A model generated the notes under the pieces. That model was given only the letters and a program-made list of their open reading frames with translations, made no database searches and was not told the origin of the DNA. Position numbers and translations under genes: made by a program. This document shows, piece after piece, positions 12,793 through 25,809 of a DNA stretch of 64,000 bases (the stretch's first letter is position 1; each line of letters begins with the position of its first letter). This DNA is from Tubulanus polymorphus (Eukaryota; Nemertea; Palaeonemertea; Tubulaniformes; Tubulanidae), in contig NC_134028.1 of assembly GCF_964204645.1 (NCBI RefSeq), positions 2,108,001 to 2,172,000 on the forward strand, written 5' to 3'.

Positions 12793-15265
12793 TTTTCTTC
12801 TAATTTTAATCTGATCAAAATTCATGATTCATGAGCATGATTCATTGAGGTCACTCAGTTCACTGTCCCATTCGGTTTATTCGATGTGTAAATAAAGTTC
12901 ATATAATTTGTCACAATTTACCGTCGCTTAAGCAAGACGCATGAGTCGTAATAATGATGTATGGCGGAAATCCCATGCACTGTGATTTATCACAGGTTTA
13001 TTTCCCGTTTTGATAATTATCCTTTGCTCGGAAATAAAACCTGAAAACCGAGTGTGATGCGAAAGTAAGTTACGCCACATGTGGAGGGCGCGTGCGCGAC
13101 AGACATTTTGTGTTTTGAGGTGAAGGAATAAGGTCTGTCCAAGGTCACAGTCTTAGCAATTTGTTAATTGATAAAATAAATGCGATTTATCCAGACGTCT
13201 AGACGATATCGGGGTAAAATGCATAGCGATCTCTAAGGTTTAATTCTATGATTCGTGTCTATTGCGACTATGCGATCAAAAACAGACCCTTTACGTATCA
13301 TATTATTTTTCTTCCCATCAAAATATTTCAAACATTGGCATTTCTTATAAACAGTTACCGGCATCTCGTTGATTAGACCTGGGATTGCATTTCATATTTT
13401 CCCCCGGTCTTAAACTTGTCGCTTAGCTCAGCTGGTATCAATTTGGTGCATAGGTCACACCATCAACTGCTAAAGTCCGTATTAAGATGATAGTATGTAA
13501 ATGGGTTCAACGTTCGTCCTTTTTTGTTGAAAAACAAGTCAGGTTTTTATGAGAGTTTTTTCATTATCTGATATGGCGTCTTGTGGCTGGGGAGTAGTCT
13601 TCCCTATGCGTATGTCGATCTGTTGCCAAAAGCCAAATCACGAAAACGTTGCTTCGATACTAGATTTCTTTTGATGGCGAGAAAAACCGCCATCGCGAAA
13701 TGAAATGGTATCGATCTTTATTTTGCCCTCTGGTTTCTCAAGTTTTCTTTGAAAATCGTCAAAATTTCGCTCACATATGTCTCAAAATTTATATTTGACA
13801 TTGGTCATAAACTATAACAAAAAAATCGAGATGAGACTTTTGTGTCTGTATAAACGATTTGATTTACCATACTCGAGAGACATCTTAAAAAAGCTTAATG
13901 CAATTTCAAGGAGCCACAATCTTAATGTTTTAGCGATTGTTTGGACTGAAAGCCCGCAAAGCGATCGCCGCCATCTGTAGCGAAAGTGACAAATATTAAT
14001 CAAACCTTTCTCAAACCTTGAACGTGAGTTCAATAAACTGATATTCTGAGCCTATTCGCTCGCATTTTCAAAGGAATCAAACAATCCTTTGATAACACGA
14101 TAACTAGAGAGATTAAAATGCCCGTTGGGTTGGTGTGGTGTCTCTAACAACTACACTGCCGTATATCAATCATAACAGAAAATAATGGATATTAGAAATA
14201 ATTCTATCATAAGCAACTATCATTTTACAAATAACAGGTCATAACCGTGTGATTTTAATAATCAAAGCTTAGAGATTTTGCAGAAAAAGGAAACTCACGA
14301 CAAACCATCAATAATAATGCACTTTCTAGAAGTTTTAATGAAAGCTAAATTGATACGATGAACGAGTATTCATCTTCCTCGATATATCGGCATTTTGTGT
14401 TTCCTCGAGTTTTTGAGTAACATTCTGGTGCACTCGTTGAAAGAATATTTGGTGCAGAAATGGTTTCAGTTCAAGTAAAATTACGAGTGAACTTACGAGA
14501 CGGCTCTGTCAGTACTCGACAGGGGCAAGTTATATTTAATGCATCATTGGCTTTTGTAAATCTACTCATGTCGGTTTTTTGGTATCATCTCGATGGGGGA
14601 ATTCGACTGAATCGCTTATTTTTTTCGAAAATACCGATTCGGGTTAACAACAATGTCGCATTAGAGCATCGTCAACGTTTATGGTTGCTGCTATCGTCGA
14701 CGTGGAGAGTCGCATTAGGAGATAAATCCCGGCGCGTGTCGATCAAACACAAAAGCAAGTCCTGATAAACTGCTGACACGCTGATAAAAGTCAATTAACT
14801 GCCTTAATGACGAAAATCATCAATTTTCCTGCAGCCATTAGCGACTCGTTTAATCAAATTTTAATGCAACTGAAGAGCGCGTATGCGGTGTGAGAATTAG
14901 GGCATTGTTAGGACATTGAGATTATTATGAAATATGACTTAATGTTTGTGTATTTACATTACACTCGTCAAACCAACTATAATTTTACATTTCAGCGTTT
15001 TATGAAGTAAAGCCCGTGCAGTTGAATCGTGCTCAACAAAGGTGATGCTGCAAGCGTGTAGGCATCATAACTATTCTAAAACACATTTCGACCGTGTCAA
15101 AGATGCTAAATAACCATTCAAAATATAAATTTCATCCCATCCGGTATGGCGTCACGAGTTACGGTTACATAAGCTATTGGCAACGAAAGCAGCGCAAAAT
15201 GCGCTGAGTTTGCCGCGCACCTGAGTGAACTTAGCGCTGCAGTGAAAATGGTCAAACACAGATAT

Positions 15266-15375
15266 CATCCTCCCTCGGATTCGAACCTGATGGCAACGAG
15301 ACTCGTCATGATACGAAACCGTGCCACACTAACCCGTTTTATTTCAGCCCGGGTTTTCTAGTTATGGTTCATCCG
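15266..15375 (+). mobile_element. truncated copy of the 339-bp element
   Basis: Begins CATCCTCCC, keeps the tcgaacctgatggc core and the internal gttttatttcagcccgggtt stretch, then loses similarity. The right inverted repeat is absent, so this is a 5' fragment. Confidence 0.6.
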
Positions 15376-16194
15376 TGATTTTGACGCCGCGCACCAGGCG
15401 TACATCAGAATGATGCTTCCCTGATTTCAGAGTTGATAAGATTTTTCGTTGTCGCATTCGTTATTCCTGACGTCGTTTTGGGTTTTATCAGTTAATTCTA
15501 TTAAACGCGGCTCATAAGTGCCGGGTATCTGTTAGATCTGATATGAGTTAAAACCCGCACAGATCGGGATTCCGTCGTGGTACGATTCCTAAGTGATGAG
15601 ATTGGCGCGCTAGGTGCGCATTGGAATAACACTACGGTTCATTACACACACGCATGCGGAAACACAAGCGCCGCAACCTCGCGTAGCCGTGAGGGGAATA
15701 TAATCCACAAACCCAAATCAATAAGGTCCGGATAAGAGACTCACATATGGCTGATTTCCAGGATAAATTACCCGCGAGGTGTGAAAGCTGAAGATGCATG
15801 GATGGATAGCTTTTAATCCATAAATACTTATACTATATACACGACTTAGTGTATATCAAAATAATTGACCGGGGTTACGGGTTCAAGTATACATATATGT
15901 CGCCAATGGTGCTGACGGATTGGTAGATATGTATAAAGAGAATTCTCAGTCATTCGGAAGTTTAAATCATACAAGCAGAACAAGTTTTCATAAAGAAAGT
16001 TTGCGGAGTAAATGAAGTTTTATTTACGTCAATGATATCTATATTCTGGAGATTGTTGATTCGAGTATTTTGTATATGAGTGATTTGATTCATTTCTTTT
16101 TGAAGGGACAAAAGGAAGAAAAACGGAATGAAACGGAGTAATTTCTGTATTCGATGAGGCAGTAAAATGTTCTCTTCCTTTCAACCACGATCTC

Positions 16195-16465
16195 CTGTTA
16201 AATGATTACTCCAGGTTTCATTCATCCTCGCTTGCCAGAGTTCGATGGCCTCCGGTGGAAACTCACGCCGACACAAACCCTGGCCGCCCAAGATTTCTTT
16301 GGCGGACGGGTTGGTTAGATAGCCGCTTAGCGGTAACCTGCCCGCCCGAGAAATGTTGGGCAATGTATTAGATCAACGAAGGGTTAGCGGCCAGGGTTTG
16401 TTGGCGTGAGCTTTGTCGCGGGCAATCAAACCCTGGTAAGTGAGGATGGGTTTCATTAAGCTGTC
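16195..16465. mobile_element. foldback (long inverted repeat) element
   Basis: Two imperfect arms of about 80 bp face each other (about 16,205-16,290 and 16,380-16,465). Shared words are caaaccctggccgc, ctcacgcc and tcatcctc on the left and their complements on the right. A GC-rich loop (cgggttggttag, cctgcccgcccg) lies between. No coding capacity was recognised. Confidence 0.6.
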
Positions 16466-17199
16466 TAGCAATTGGGTTAAGACATACAGATTAAGATGAG
16501 CATTATATATGTATTGTGTCTCATTTCTACTTGATTAGATTCTTCGCAAGGAAAGCTTCTATTAACAACCGAACGTAAATAACATTAACCATTAACGATA
16601 GTTTGCGGAAATTGAGAACTTTTAAGCCTTCCGATGTTAACGAGAAAAAAACATCTAAAAGCGATCGTCCGGATCCAGTACGATAACAGGAATATTGAAT
16701 CGATGCGCGCGGATCAATGGCTATTAAACTGTGACATCGACATATACGAACGAGTTCTCAGCCACAAATCAACCTGAACAAAATCTAATCAATTGAATGC
16801 TGGATTTGGAATCATCTATCGATAATCAAATAGCGACATCGTCGTGATTTCTCGCGTTAACTTGTCAAAATTTCCCCGAGATTTCTGAAACCTCGCGTGA
16901 TTTTTAGGAAATAATCAATTCTTAATGAGTTGGAAAATTGAAACGCTAGAAATTCTAGTTTTCAAGTGCAATTCGAAATGGTTAGTATTCATTTAAATGA
17001 ATGTGAAGTTTGATGAGGATCGATTTTGTACGTTGAAGTGGAATTATGAAATAGATTTCGCTTTGGAGTCAAAAAGTGCAAAACCTCTATTTTAAGACGT
17101 GTGTTTTGAGTCGAGCAACCATGTTTACCATTTGAACTACCATTATCGCAGATAGTCGACTATTTGCGAAATGTTAGTCGAAATTATGGTCCGACAACA

Positions 17200-17345
17200 A
17201 TGGCGAACAACGTATCTGAGCACAGTCGCTGTAGTCCGAACCTATTTCCAAGATGGCCGACGCTGTGTAATACGTAGACTGCGTTCGATTATTACGTAGC
17301 TCCGACCACTAGTCGACTAATTACGAAATCCGTAGAAGTTTACCT
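17200..17345 (+). repeat. dispersed repeat family member 2
   Basis: Matches 11,265-11,370: gagcacagtcgctgtag, tttccaagatggccgacgc and actagtcgacta in the same order. Confidence 0.55.
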
Positions 17346-17740
17346 TAGCTTCCGAGTATTTGAATCCGAAGCGAACAAGAGCCGGAACAAACCAAAACGA
17401 CAACTTTTAATTAGTAGCGATCAATTTGGTAGATATAAAAATAGGCGAAAACGCATTCTGTAGGAGACAGGTGCAGGCGACTGTTTGAATCGGTGGTAAG
17501 ATCCGTCAGGGCGCAATGAGTGAAGTTACAAATTACGAATTAATATTGTCTCAAAATGACAAAATGTCTGAAGACTTTCAGTTGCTGAATTGATAATGAG
17601 ACTCCGAAAGAAGGTTTTTAACGCAGTCGGAGAATGCTATAGGTCTAGGTCTCCGGGGCGAATCGAGTTAAGGCGTATGTATCATAATGTGACCTCAAAA
17701 CATTGGAAATTATATTCGATTATCGGCACAAAGTACAGCT

Positions 17741-17840
17741 ATCGACACCATATGCTTCGTACCACTGGGCCATACGACACCATACGCACCGTACCGCTGG
17801 GCCATACGACACCATGCGCACCGTACCGCTGATGGGCCCT
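17741..17840 (+). repeat. short tandem repeat, 32-bp unit
   Basis: Two near-identical units starting gggccatacgacaccat (17767-17798 and 17799-17830), with degenerate partial units on both sides. Confidence 0.75.
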
Positions 17841-18474
17841 ACGACAAAATGAAATCTGAATAATCAGATTGAGTGAATTCAATTATCTCATAATTTATCT
17901 TTACGCAAAAGATGTTTCTAATGTACTCGCGTGCTGGGTGAAGATATTTTACGACCGTAAAAATAATAACTTCAGGGCGATTCGACTATAAAACTAATCG
18001 TTCAGATTAAATACTCGTAGTTTATTACAACATTCATAAAATGTTCGCATTCGTCAATAAAGCGACGGCGACTGGCGCTGGACGGCAGTAAAACTACAGC
18101 GAATGGCCCCGATGTGGCTGTACGGGAACCGGTTGATGGTCGCCACGACGGAATCTATAGCGAACAGTTAAAGCTTCGTTAGACATAACGTGTTTACGTG
18201 ACATTATTAGCGAATAGCGAGAATCGTCGCAGTCGATCCGTCGAACGCAACGGACGCAGACCAGAAAAAAATTGGACCTTGGTCTTTTTGTTCATTCGCG
18301 TGAACTCAGTCGCAGTTATGGACGGGGTCCACTCACGTTTGAAGTCATTTGTATGACAAAATAAGTCGACAAATCCAAAATATAGAAAATGGGCCAACTC
18401 TGTGTTATGTTGTGTCTTGTAAGCCTAGGCTGGCATTATTTGTGAAGATGATGTTATCATAAACTCATATATAA

Positions 18475-18509
18475 TATCAAAAATTCATAGTCTTTATGAA
18501 TTTTTGATA
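18475..18509. repeat. perfect 14-bp hairpin
   Basis: tatcaaaaattcat and its exact complement around a 7-nt loop (agtcttt). AT-rich; could be a chance palindrome or a small foldback. Confidence 0.7.
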
Positions 18510-21500
18510 GATTGATTAGCTTTGTCTTGTGTGTGCCCTGATGACGCATGGGTGAAATATGTTCCCATGAAGATTCTTTGTATGGATATGCCCGCCTTGG
18601 CATTCGCGGTATAGAAATCAAGAAATAAAAGATGAGCGGGCTATTTTATTATCTAGAGTGAAAGAAAAAGACATCATGGATAAATAAATCGTTTGCCTAC
18701 AACATTATTTGATATGCCGAATCGAATCGTTATCAGCGAAAAAAGCCATCGGCTACAGATTTTATGGCGAAAATATAATGACAGATGAAAGTTATACTCG
18801 TAAAGGCCAATGATTTATATGTGACACCATTTCTGTTCGCCGTTTCGTCCATGAATTATGTATGATGACTACGGCGTGTTTTGTCTGTGCGTTATTTTTT
18901 CTACCGGTATCTTGAGAATTGGCGCTATAACCCATCATCAATCCGCCATCATTCACGGTGAACATGTTCTGACCGCGAGCTATAGTTGATCGTCTGACGT
19001 AGCGAGGCCGCGCCGTGCGGTCGTTTTCGATTTGTTAAAACATCGGAATTGTCAAATGAAAAACGCGTCAGTCATTCGTCTAACACGGTTGTAGCGGACG
19101 TGTCCTTATTTGTCAATTGATCTTTCAATCTTTGGAATAAGCTGTGATCAAATTCATCGTTAGATAGTATATGGAATATTCGAGCGACGTGTCATTGTCA
19201 GTATCTATCAACGATCTTTGCGTGGAATGCCGCAATCATTTAGGTTTAGTAGTAGAAAAAAAATCGAATGCGGAACGCCGTTCACGAGTAACTTCGGAGA
19301 TTGTGCGTTTGCAATTCAAGATGAAGCAATACGTATAAAAGGAGAAAAAAAACAATTTTACGACCATTTCTGAACGGTGAAGATATAATACCACATCGAG
19401 TGAAAATTACTTTCCCTTGAACTTAGTGGAAGCAAATGCTCATCGATTGGGGACATTAAGAGTTGTTGGTGTTTTGATGAATGGCTGCGTTTATGGTTCC
19501 CCATCTTTCCGCTTTACATAACAATTAATCGTCTGGTCATTTATGAACCGTGCTGAGTAAACTGCTAAGCGTCTCTTTCGGCACCATTTTCTTCGTCTTC
19601 TCTAATTGTATTCCTCAGGTGGCGACACGTGAATTATGCCTCGACGCGCAATAGCCGCGTGCGCGTTTCAGCTATTCGTACAGATATTTTTCTTGTCAAT
19701 GTGAAAATAAGCTGATAACTCGTGACGGGATAAGATTTAGGCTTGAACAACCCTGCGACCGCTGCATCGCTACAGCTGTTGTTGACGAATAGGCTTTTAT
19801 TTTTCGTCGCATGAAATCTACACGGGGTTCCGGGTCTCGCTGCGCGTGTTGCACTTAGCAGTTCCTGGAGTTTGTTGCGCCCTTCGGATATATGATCCTT
19901 GTAAAACAATATAAAGGTGATCGTATCACAGCACATTACATAAAGCGAGATAGAGAGATAGAAAGAGAGAGAAAGCGCTAATACGAAATGAAACGACTCG
20001 GTGTGCGCCGCTTACTTCTCAAACAACTATAACAATACATTCCTTACTCATGCTACACATTTCACCGATATATATCTTAAGGATGATTTCCACTTGAAAA
20101 AGATAATTTCCCCTTAATAGGAAATCAAAAACAAGACTCAAGTCTTTCGCTTTTACGAAGAGGAAAGGGAAAAATTCAATACGTGCATTGAGTCCAAAAT
20201 GACAGGTTCGTCTATTACGATGTAATGGAGTATAAGTGATAATGCACGCGTATCTCCTGTCATTAGATTTAAAGGATTTTACAGCTCAAGCAAGTTCCGC
20301 ATCGCATTAATCCTTATTCATTGTAAGATCGACACTGATTTTATCTCGTGAGCTCAGCAGACGCAATAACGATCATTCGCAGCAGCTGTTAATTGATTTC
20401 AATAAATCATGAGAAGAGTTGCTTTATAGTAAACGTTTCAATTTACAACTGAGCGTTTCCAGTTCATTTCCCCATCGAATATTTTTTGTAACGAAAGGAT
20501 TTACCCACTCTGATTAATCCCTAAAAAATCCCGTTCTATTTCATGACGCGAGATCGAGCGTGACGAAATAGAACTTAACAGTTTTTCAGGTATTACGCGT
20601 AACGAAGCTTCCCGTGTTAACGTGACACCAAGAATCAGAGAGCTGTGTCTGGTTTCAAAATCAGATTGAGGCATTGAGTCTAAACGTAAAGTAAAAAGAA
20701 ATAGTTTCCGAAAGATCAAAATATTTGGATTTGTTTATGAACGTCAAGAAATTCCAAGCAATGATTGCTTAAACGGACAATTTGGTTACTGCAAAAAGCA
20801 TAATCGAAAGAACATTTTCTGAGAGGCTTCAATGATCCGTGAAACACATCAGTCGAACATAAGCACATTCTACTTGTAAATGGTAATAACGAGATGATGA
20901 AAACTTGTTAATATGCTTTTAATATCAAATGGAAAACTCGTGTTTTATCATGAAAGCACAGTATTTTGCGACCGCAGACGTTCTTCACACGTCGATTTGA
21001 GGAGCATCTGGAATTCAACAGCAGATGTAATACTTTATTTCTAATGAATATCTAATCAGGTTACAAGCACACTTAGCGTGATTGCTATCGATTAATGATA
21101 GTTTTCGTTATTGCTTTTTTCTGAATACGTCTATAGAAACAGTTCGCAAGACGTGTCTATTGGCTTCGTTTAGTAAACAAACATATTCTTCCGTTAAACG
21201 AAGGCAATTTGTAGGAGGAAATAATTGTTTCTGATATTGATAAGAAAAATCCAAACGAACGTTCTAATTTCAACGTTGAACTACGTAAAACTATATAGAC
21301 ATCCCAAATCTTTGGTTGAATCTAGAGCACTGTGTCCCAGGTCAAGTTGACGCGTAATCAGATTTTGAAATGTTGAGCCTCTCGCGGCAAATCTAGTTAT
21401 GCTTGAGAAAGCTGATGTGTTCTGAGGATGACGGAGATACGTCGTAATTGACCCAATTATTTTCTCGAAACTGTCACTTGTCATCCTGTATCCGACGCGT

Positions 21501-22275
21501 CAGCTTAATTAATGATTTAAAAACTAGATTTCCTACTTTACGATACACATCGGGAACCAGTTATTTTTCTGATTTCTGAAGAGCTGCGTGTTTCGCCACA
21601 TTAATTAAAAGTTTCAGGCCGCGGTTATGGATTTTCGATGCACCGCGGATCTCAGCCGAAACGACGGTTTTCGGTATACTGACATTTGCAGAAAAACTCT
21701 CTTACTTCCGGCTACTTCGTGGAAACGCGTTCTATTTTTGCTGCGGGTTTCTAATTATTGCACAATCGTTGTCTAATAGAAGCTACGAGGAATCGTTCAA
21801 CCAGGTGTTAAAACCACAGCGACGCAAAACTCATTCTACTCACTTCACTACAAGGCCATCCTCGGGGAACGATTTTAATTTGGTTTTTTTTTCACACGCA
21901 GTCTTTCAGTCTTTATCAAGCGGTGGCGTCGGTTCCGTTGAGAAAACGAATCTCATCGGTCGATTTTTTAATTCATTAATGCAAGCCTTCCGAGACTACA
22001 AAAATCAAAAGTAGGCCTATTTTTTACGCATACGCCGATGCAGATCTATACATTCGATTTATGCCAGCGTTCTTCAATTAAAACTTGATTAGATTCTGAG
22101 AGGAATTTCTGAGAAAGTCAATTTTACTTTCTAATCAAGCCCTGTCCTGGATGGTTTAATGGTGCGAAGTAAACGGGGTAAAAAGATTTATATCAGACGT
22201 TGATTTTTGTCGAAAACGCTCGAAATAATCGTTTGTATTTGGAAATCGGGTCCACAACATTGAGAAATCTCCTCG

Positions 22276-22333
22276 TAGAAGGGTGTTGCTGATCATAAAT
22301 GGAAGACCATTTATGATCAGCAACACCCTTCTA
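22276..22333. repeat. perfect 27-bp hairpin
   Basis: Arms 22276-22302 and 22307-22333 are exact reverse complements around a 4-nt loop (AAGA). Not seen elsewhere in the window. Confidence 0.9.
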
Positions 22334-25300
22334 GCATTTTCCTTAATACCAGGTCGACAACCTCTCATCATGACGACTCGAACGTTTCTCGTAAGGGTCA
22401 TCTCACGAAAATCGACTTGAACCAGGGAAATCAGACCTGAATCTGCAGTAAATTATTGATGGCGGACATCCGATCCACGTCAGGAAGCAGCGCCAGAAGT
22501 ACCACCATACTGGTGGTTGAATAATTAATCCTTACCGCTCGTGAAATTCAGTTGGAACTTTATCCAATCTGCGTTCGATTCGTGGGTTCGATTTGATGAG
22601 GTCATTAATTTACGCTGCCAGTCAAGATAGATCTGAAACTAAACTAATATAGCCGCAAAGCAGTGATAACAGGTTTTCGGCATAGCTACATCCTTCACGT
22701 TCGAACTGAAGGAGATAATAGAAAAAAACGTCAGAGAAACTGATATCGTTACTGGTACCACTACGTCGGCCTATTGTGATCCTGAAAATAAATTATGAAA
22801 TTACGGGGTTCGAACTAATGGGATTCATAAGGCGTAGGATTAATAAGGTAAACTATATAGGGAAAGGAGTTCTCAAAACTCAAGGCGTTGAAAGCCCGAT
22901 TTGAACAAATTTTCTGTGACAAATTCGTACATATATACATATAGACATATATACATAGGTAGAATAAATGAATAACGATTCTACGACTCCATATACGTTC
23001 TAAATCTCCACCACGATGAACTCGATATTACTTGAGAGCGATAGAAAAGCCACGATACGGCACGGCTATGAAAGATGGAACATCCCTGTATGAAGATTTA
23101 TAGATTTCGCCTTATCTCTGTTGATACGGTCGATTTGTCGTAGAGGTTAATCTTAATGACTGCGGTCAATATTTGATATCGTACATGTATATCATCGACT
23201 TATTAGATTATCGCGGTTCAGTTGTTATTCACTTATTAAGAATGCCGTTCCGACGACAATAAGCTTCTCGGACGAGAAAGTGATCCATGATCTGAACTGG
23301 GGAACATATTGCGTAGGGTGTTACCGTCGATTTGGGCTATTAATCGATTCATTCTCCGCGGGAACTGTCCGCAATAATCCTGAATCCTATCAATATCATC
23401 GAAATCGCTGAATCGGTGGAGATTAGTGCTATACGAGCCGTAGCTTTGGCTTAATCAGTCATTACGTAGAGCACTAGATGGTGCTAGATGTTCCATCACC
23501 GATCGGTACGAAATGGAAAACACACCTGATAATGGAAAAGATAAATCCACTTTGACCGTTAGCAAAGAATGCCACCGACGTAAGCGTTGCCTTAATCTAT
23601 ATTGTCATTTAGAGCCGGTATTGCGAGAGGCCCGAGGACACGGGATGGCAGATAACGGCTTTAGCATCGAGTAATTACAGAACAAAACTTGTTACCGCTC
23701 TTCGCAAATTTTACCTATTACCAACCAGCAGGAGATAAAATGTGCATTACCTCATCATGGAATAGACACACATAACGCAGACGCACTGAGTATTCAACTT
23801 GCGCCACTACCAATGCAAATGAACGGTTCCGATGAGGAATTAGCTAGAAACCACGTTGAAACTCAAACATATGCTACTTTCATCCGTAACACGTATCAAT
23901 ATGATATTGTAACGGGTTTTCGGTGTCAAAAAACCAAGTTGGTTTGCACTTTACGTACTAATAATCGTTAACCAAGATATATAATCGCAAGCTTATTTAT
24001 CTAACCTGTGTGACAGTAATAAACTAGGAGAACAGACGGCGAGATGCAGAGAGCATCGTAACGGTAATCTATTGTCATTATTGTAACTGTCAGCTGGTGG
24101 TTGTTTAAAGCCATAAATCAGCTATCGCTAAGCGGCCGGAATTATATGTCTTCTATGACAATTAGCGGACAAACACAACGGTAAATATCTCCAATACAGG
24201 AAACCTATAATTTCTACTCGACGGTAAAGCGACTAAGCTCAAGGTTTTGCCCGAGATCTTTACTTTCGTTACTGCTTATACCTATTCTTATAAGCAAGTT
24301 TATTGGCAGTGATGATCCGTTTAGTCCATGGTTTCAGGACTCGGTGGCTGGATAGCAGCGTGAAAAAACTTATGCCTTAATAGTTTTCCAAGGGACTGAG
24401 ATCAAATACTATTCAAACACTGGCTATATTCAAATATAATCTAAAACGATATCTTTAATCGAAATGAATTTATTCTGGTTAATGTCGGCCGGGTATTTTC
24501 GATGACTGCGTTCGTTAATGGTTATTCACTTAACAGATCGGGTGTTCGCCAAAGATATCTAATTAATTGCCTTCGATGATGACGGAATTGGGGCGGATGG
24601 ACTTGAATTCAAAATTCAAGGACCGGATATAAAAATCAGGGACCAATCAAGAGGCGAGTTAAACCAGGTTATCTGTGCAATTAGCGCGGAAGCTGAAAAG
24701 TGCAATCGGTGCATCATCATCATCGGATTCAATTCGAACAGACGAATCGAAGAGGTCGTTAATTGTCAATCAATTAAATCACTTCCGACATGGGACAAGG
24801 TCGTACTGCGTTAAATCTGAATAGATTTGAATCCAAATTGAATTTGCATCACTGGCGCAATGTCTCGACTTAATCTCTTCTTAAACTAAATCTTTCGCTT
24901 GACCACGCTTTATTAATACCCCTAAAAACTATCGATTTTGATTATCGACGTATGGGCTATCATTACAAGAGCGAATCATCAGAAAATCATTAATTTGAAT
25001 TACAATCTTATTTTCCGTTGACATTTAGATAAATGACTGGTTACGTGCTCGATGAAGAGTACGTTTGAACTGACTGTCAGTTGAAATTAATCACCTGTTT
25101 GATTTTTGACCAAACAAGAAGCCGATGCCTCTTTTCATTCTCCTGACGATTCTCTTTACCGATCTTCATCTGTCAGCGAATCTACACATGGCTTTCGCGT
25201 GACGGTAGAGGTTTATTCGTGACTCGCAGATCCGAGAGTATGAACGATCTGAAATTCTGCAGGTCTAGCTAGAGCGTATTTGGCGGTCGATGACTTTCTT

Positions 25301-25809
25301 CCGATCTTTTTCACTAGCTCTGCCAATGGCAAACACTTTTCATTCTTACACATGTGCTCTGTTTACCCCCCAAAAAACTGGAAAAATTACGAAAAGCTCA
25401 CGAAGATTCATTTTTGTGAGTCACCGCTATATTGACGTTTTCGCAGTTAGCAGTGTCAAGAAAAAGATACTAGGTGCAAATATGAAGATATTCTGCGATG
25501 GATAAAGAATGCCTTAAACGTGTCTCACGAATGGCACTTAAAAAATCTTAAATGCAAGAAAGAGAGCAAAAATCCAAAAACGACTTTTAAAGATAATTCA
25601 TGAGGCAAGATTTCCTGAGTATACTGAATCTAATGAGTTATTGTGTGTGTGTGGTTTAGAATACCAGGTACACTGGGAATTAGTGTTGATTCTTAGTATG
25701 TGCCTTTCTAAAAAGTTACCCTATTATCATTGGTGAGGTAGTCAGAATAGGATGCCTCTGAATTATATCATTCTATGATTTTTTCAGAACTGAATATTTT
25801 CATTTGCAG

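Larger units (their letters stand above)
7541..15265. other. no gene recognised
   Basis: Contains one dispersed repeat member (11,165-11,390) and tRNA-like debris (12,725-12,792, and an A-box-like gcttagctcagctggta near 13,426). No exon supported. Confidence 0.6.
15376..25809. other. no gene recognised; may hide missing 5' exons of the guanylate cyclase
   Basis: Contains the foldback at 16.2-16.5 kb, a dispersed repeat, a 32-bp tandem repeat and two hairpins. I looked for the expected N-terminal receptor motifs (GYLTAI, GPE-C, AWN-P) in plausible splice context and found none I trust. Confidence 0.5.

Noticed and set aside
14460-14765. Open frame with STRQGQVI, a weak likeness to the RQG motif of receptor cyclases
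   Set aside because: Match is too short and surrounding residues do not fit; no paired splice sites in the right phase.
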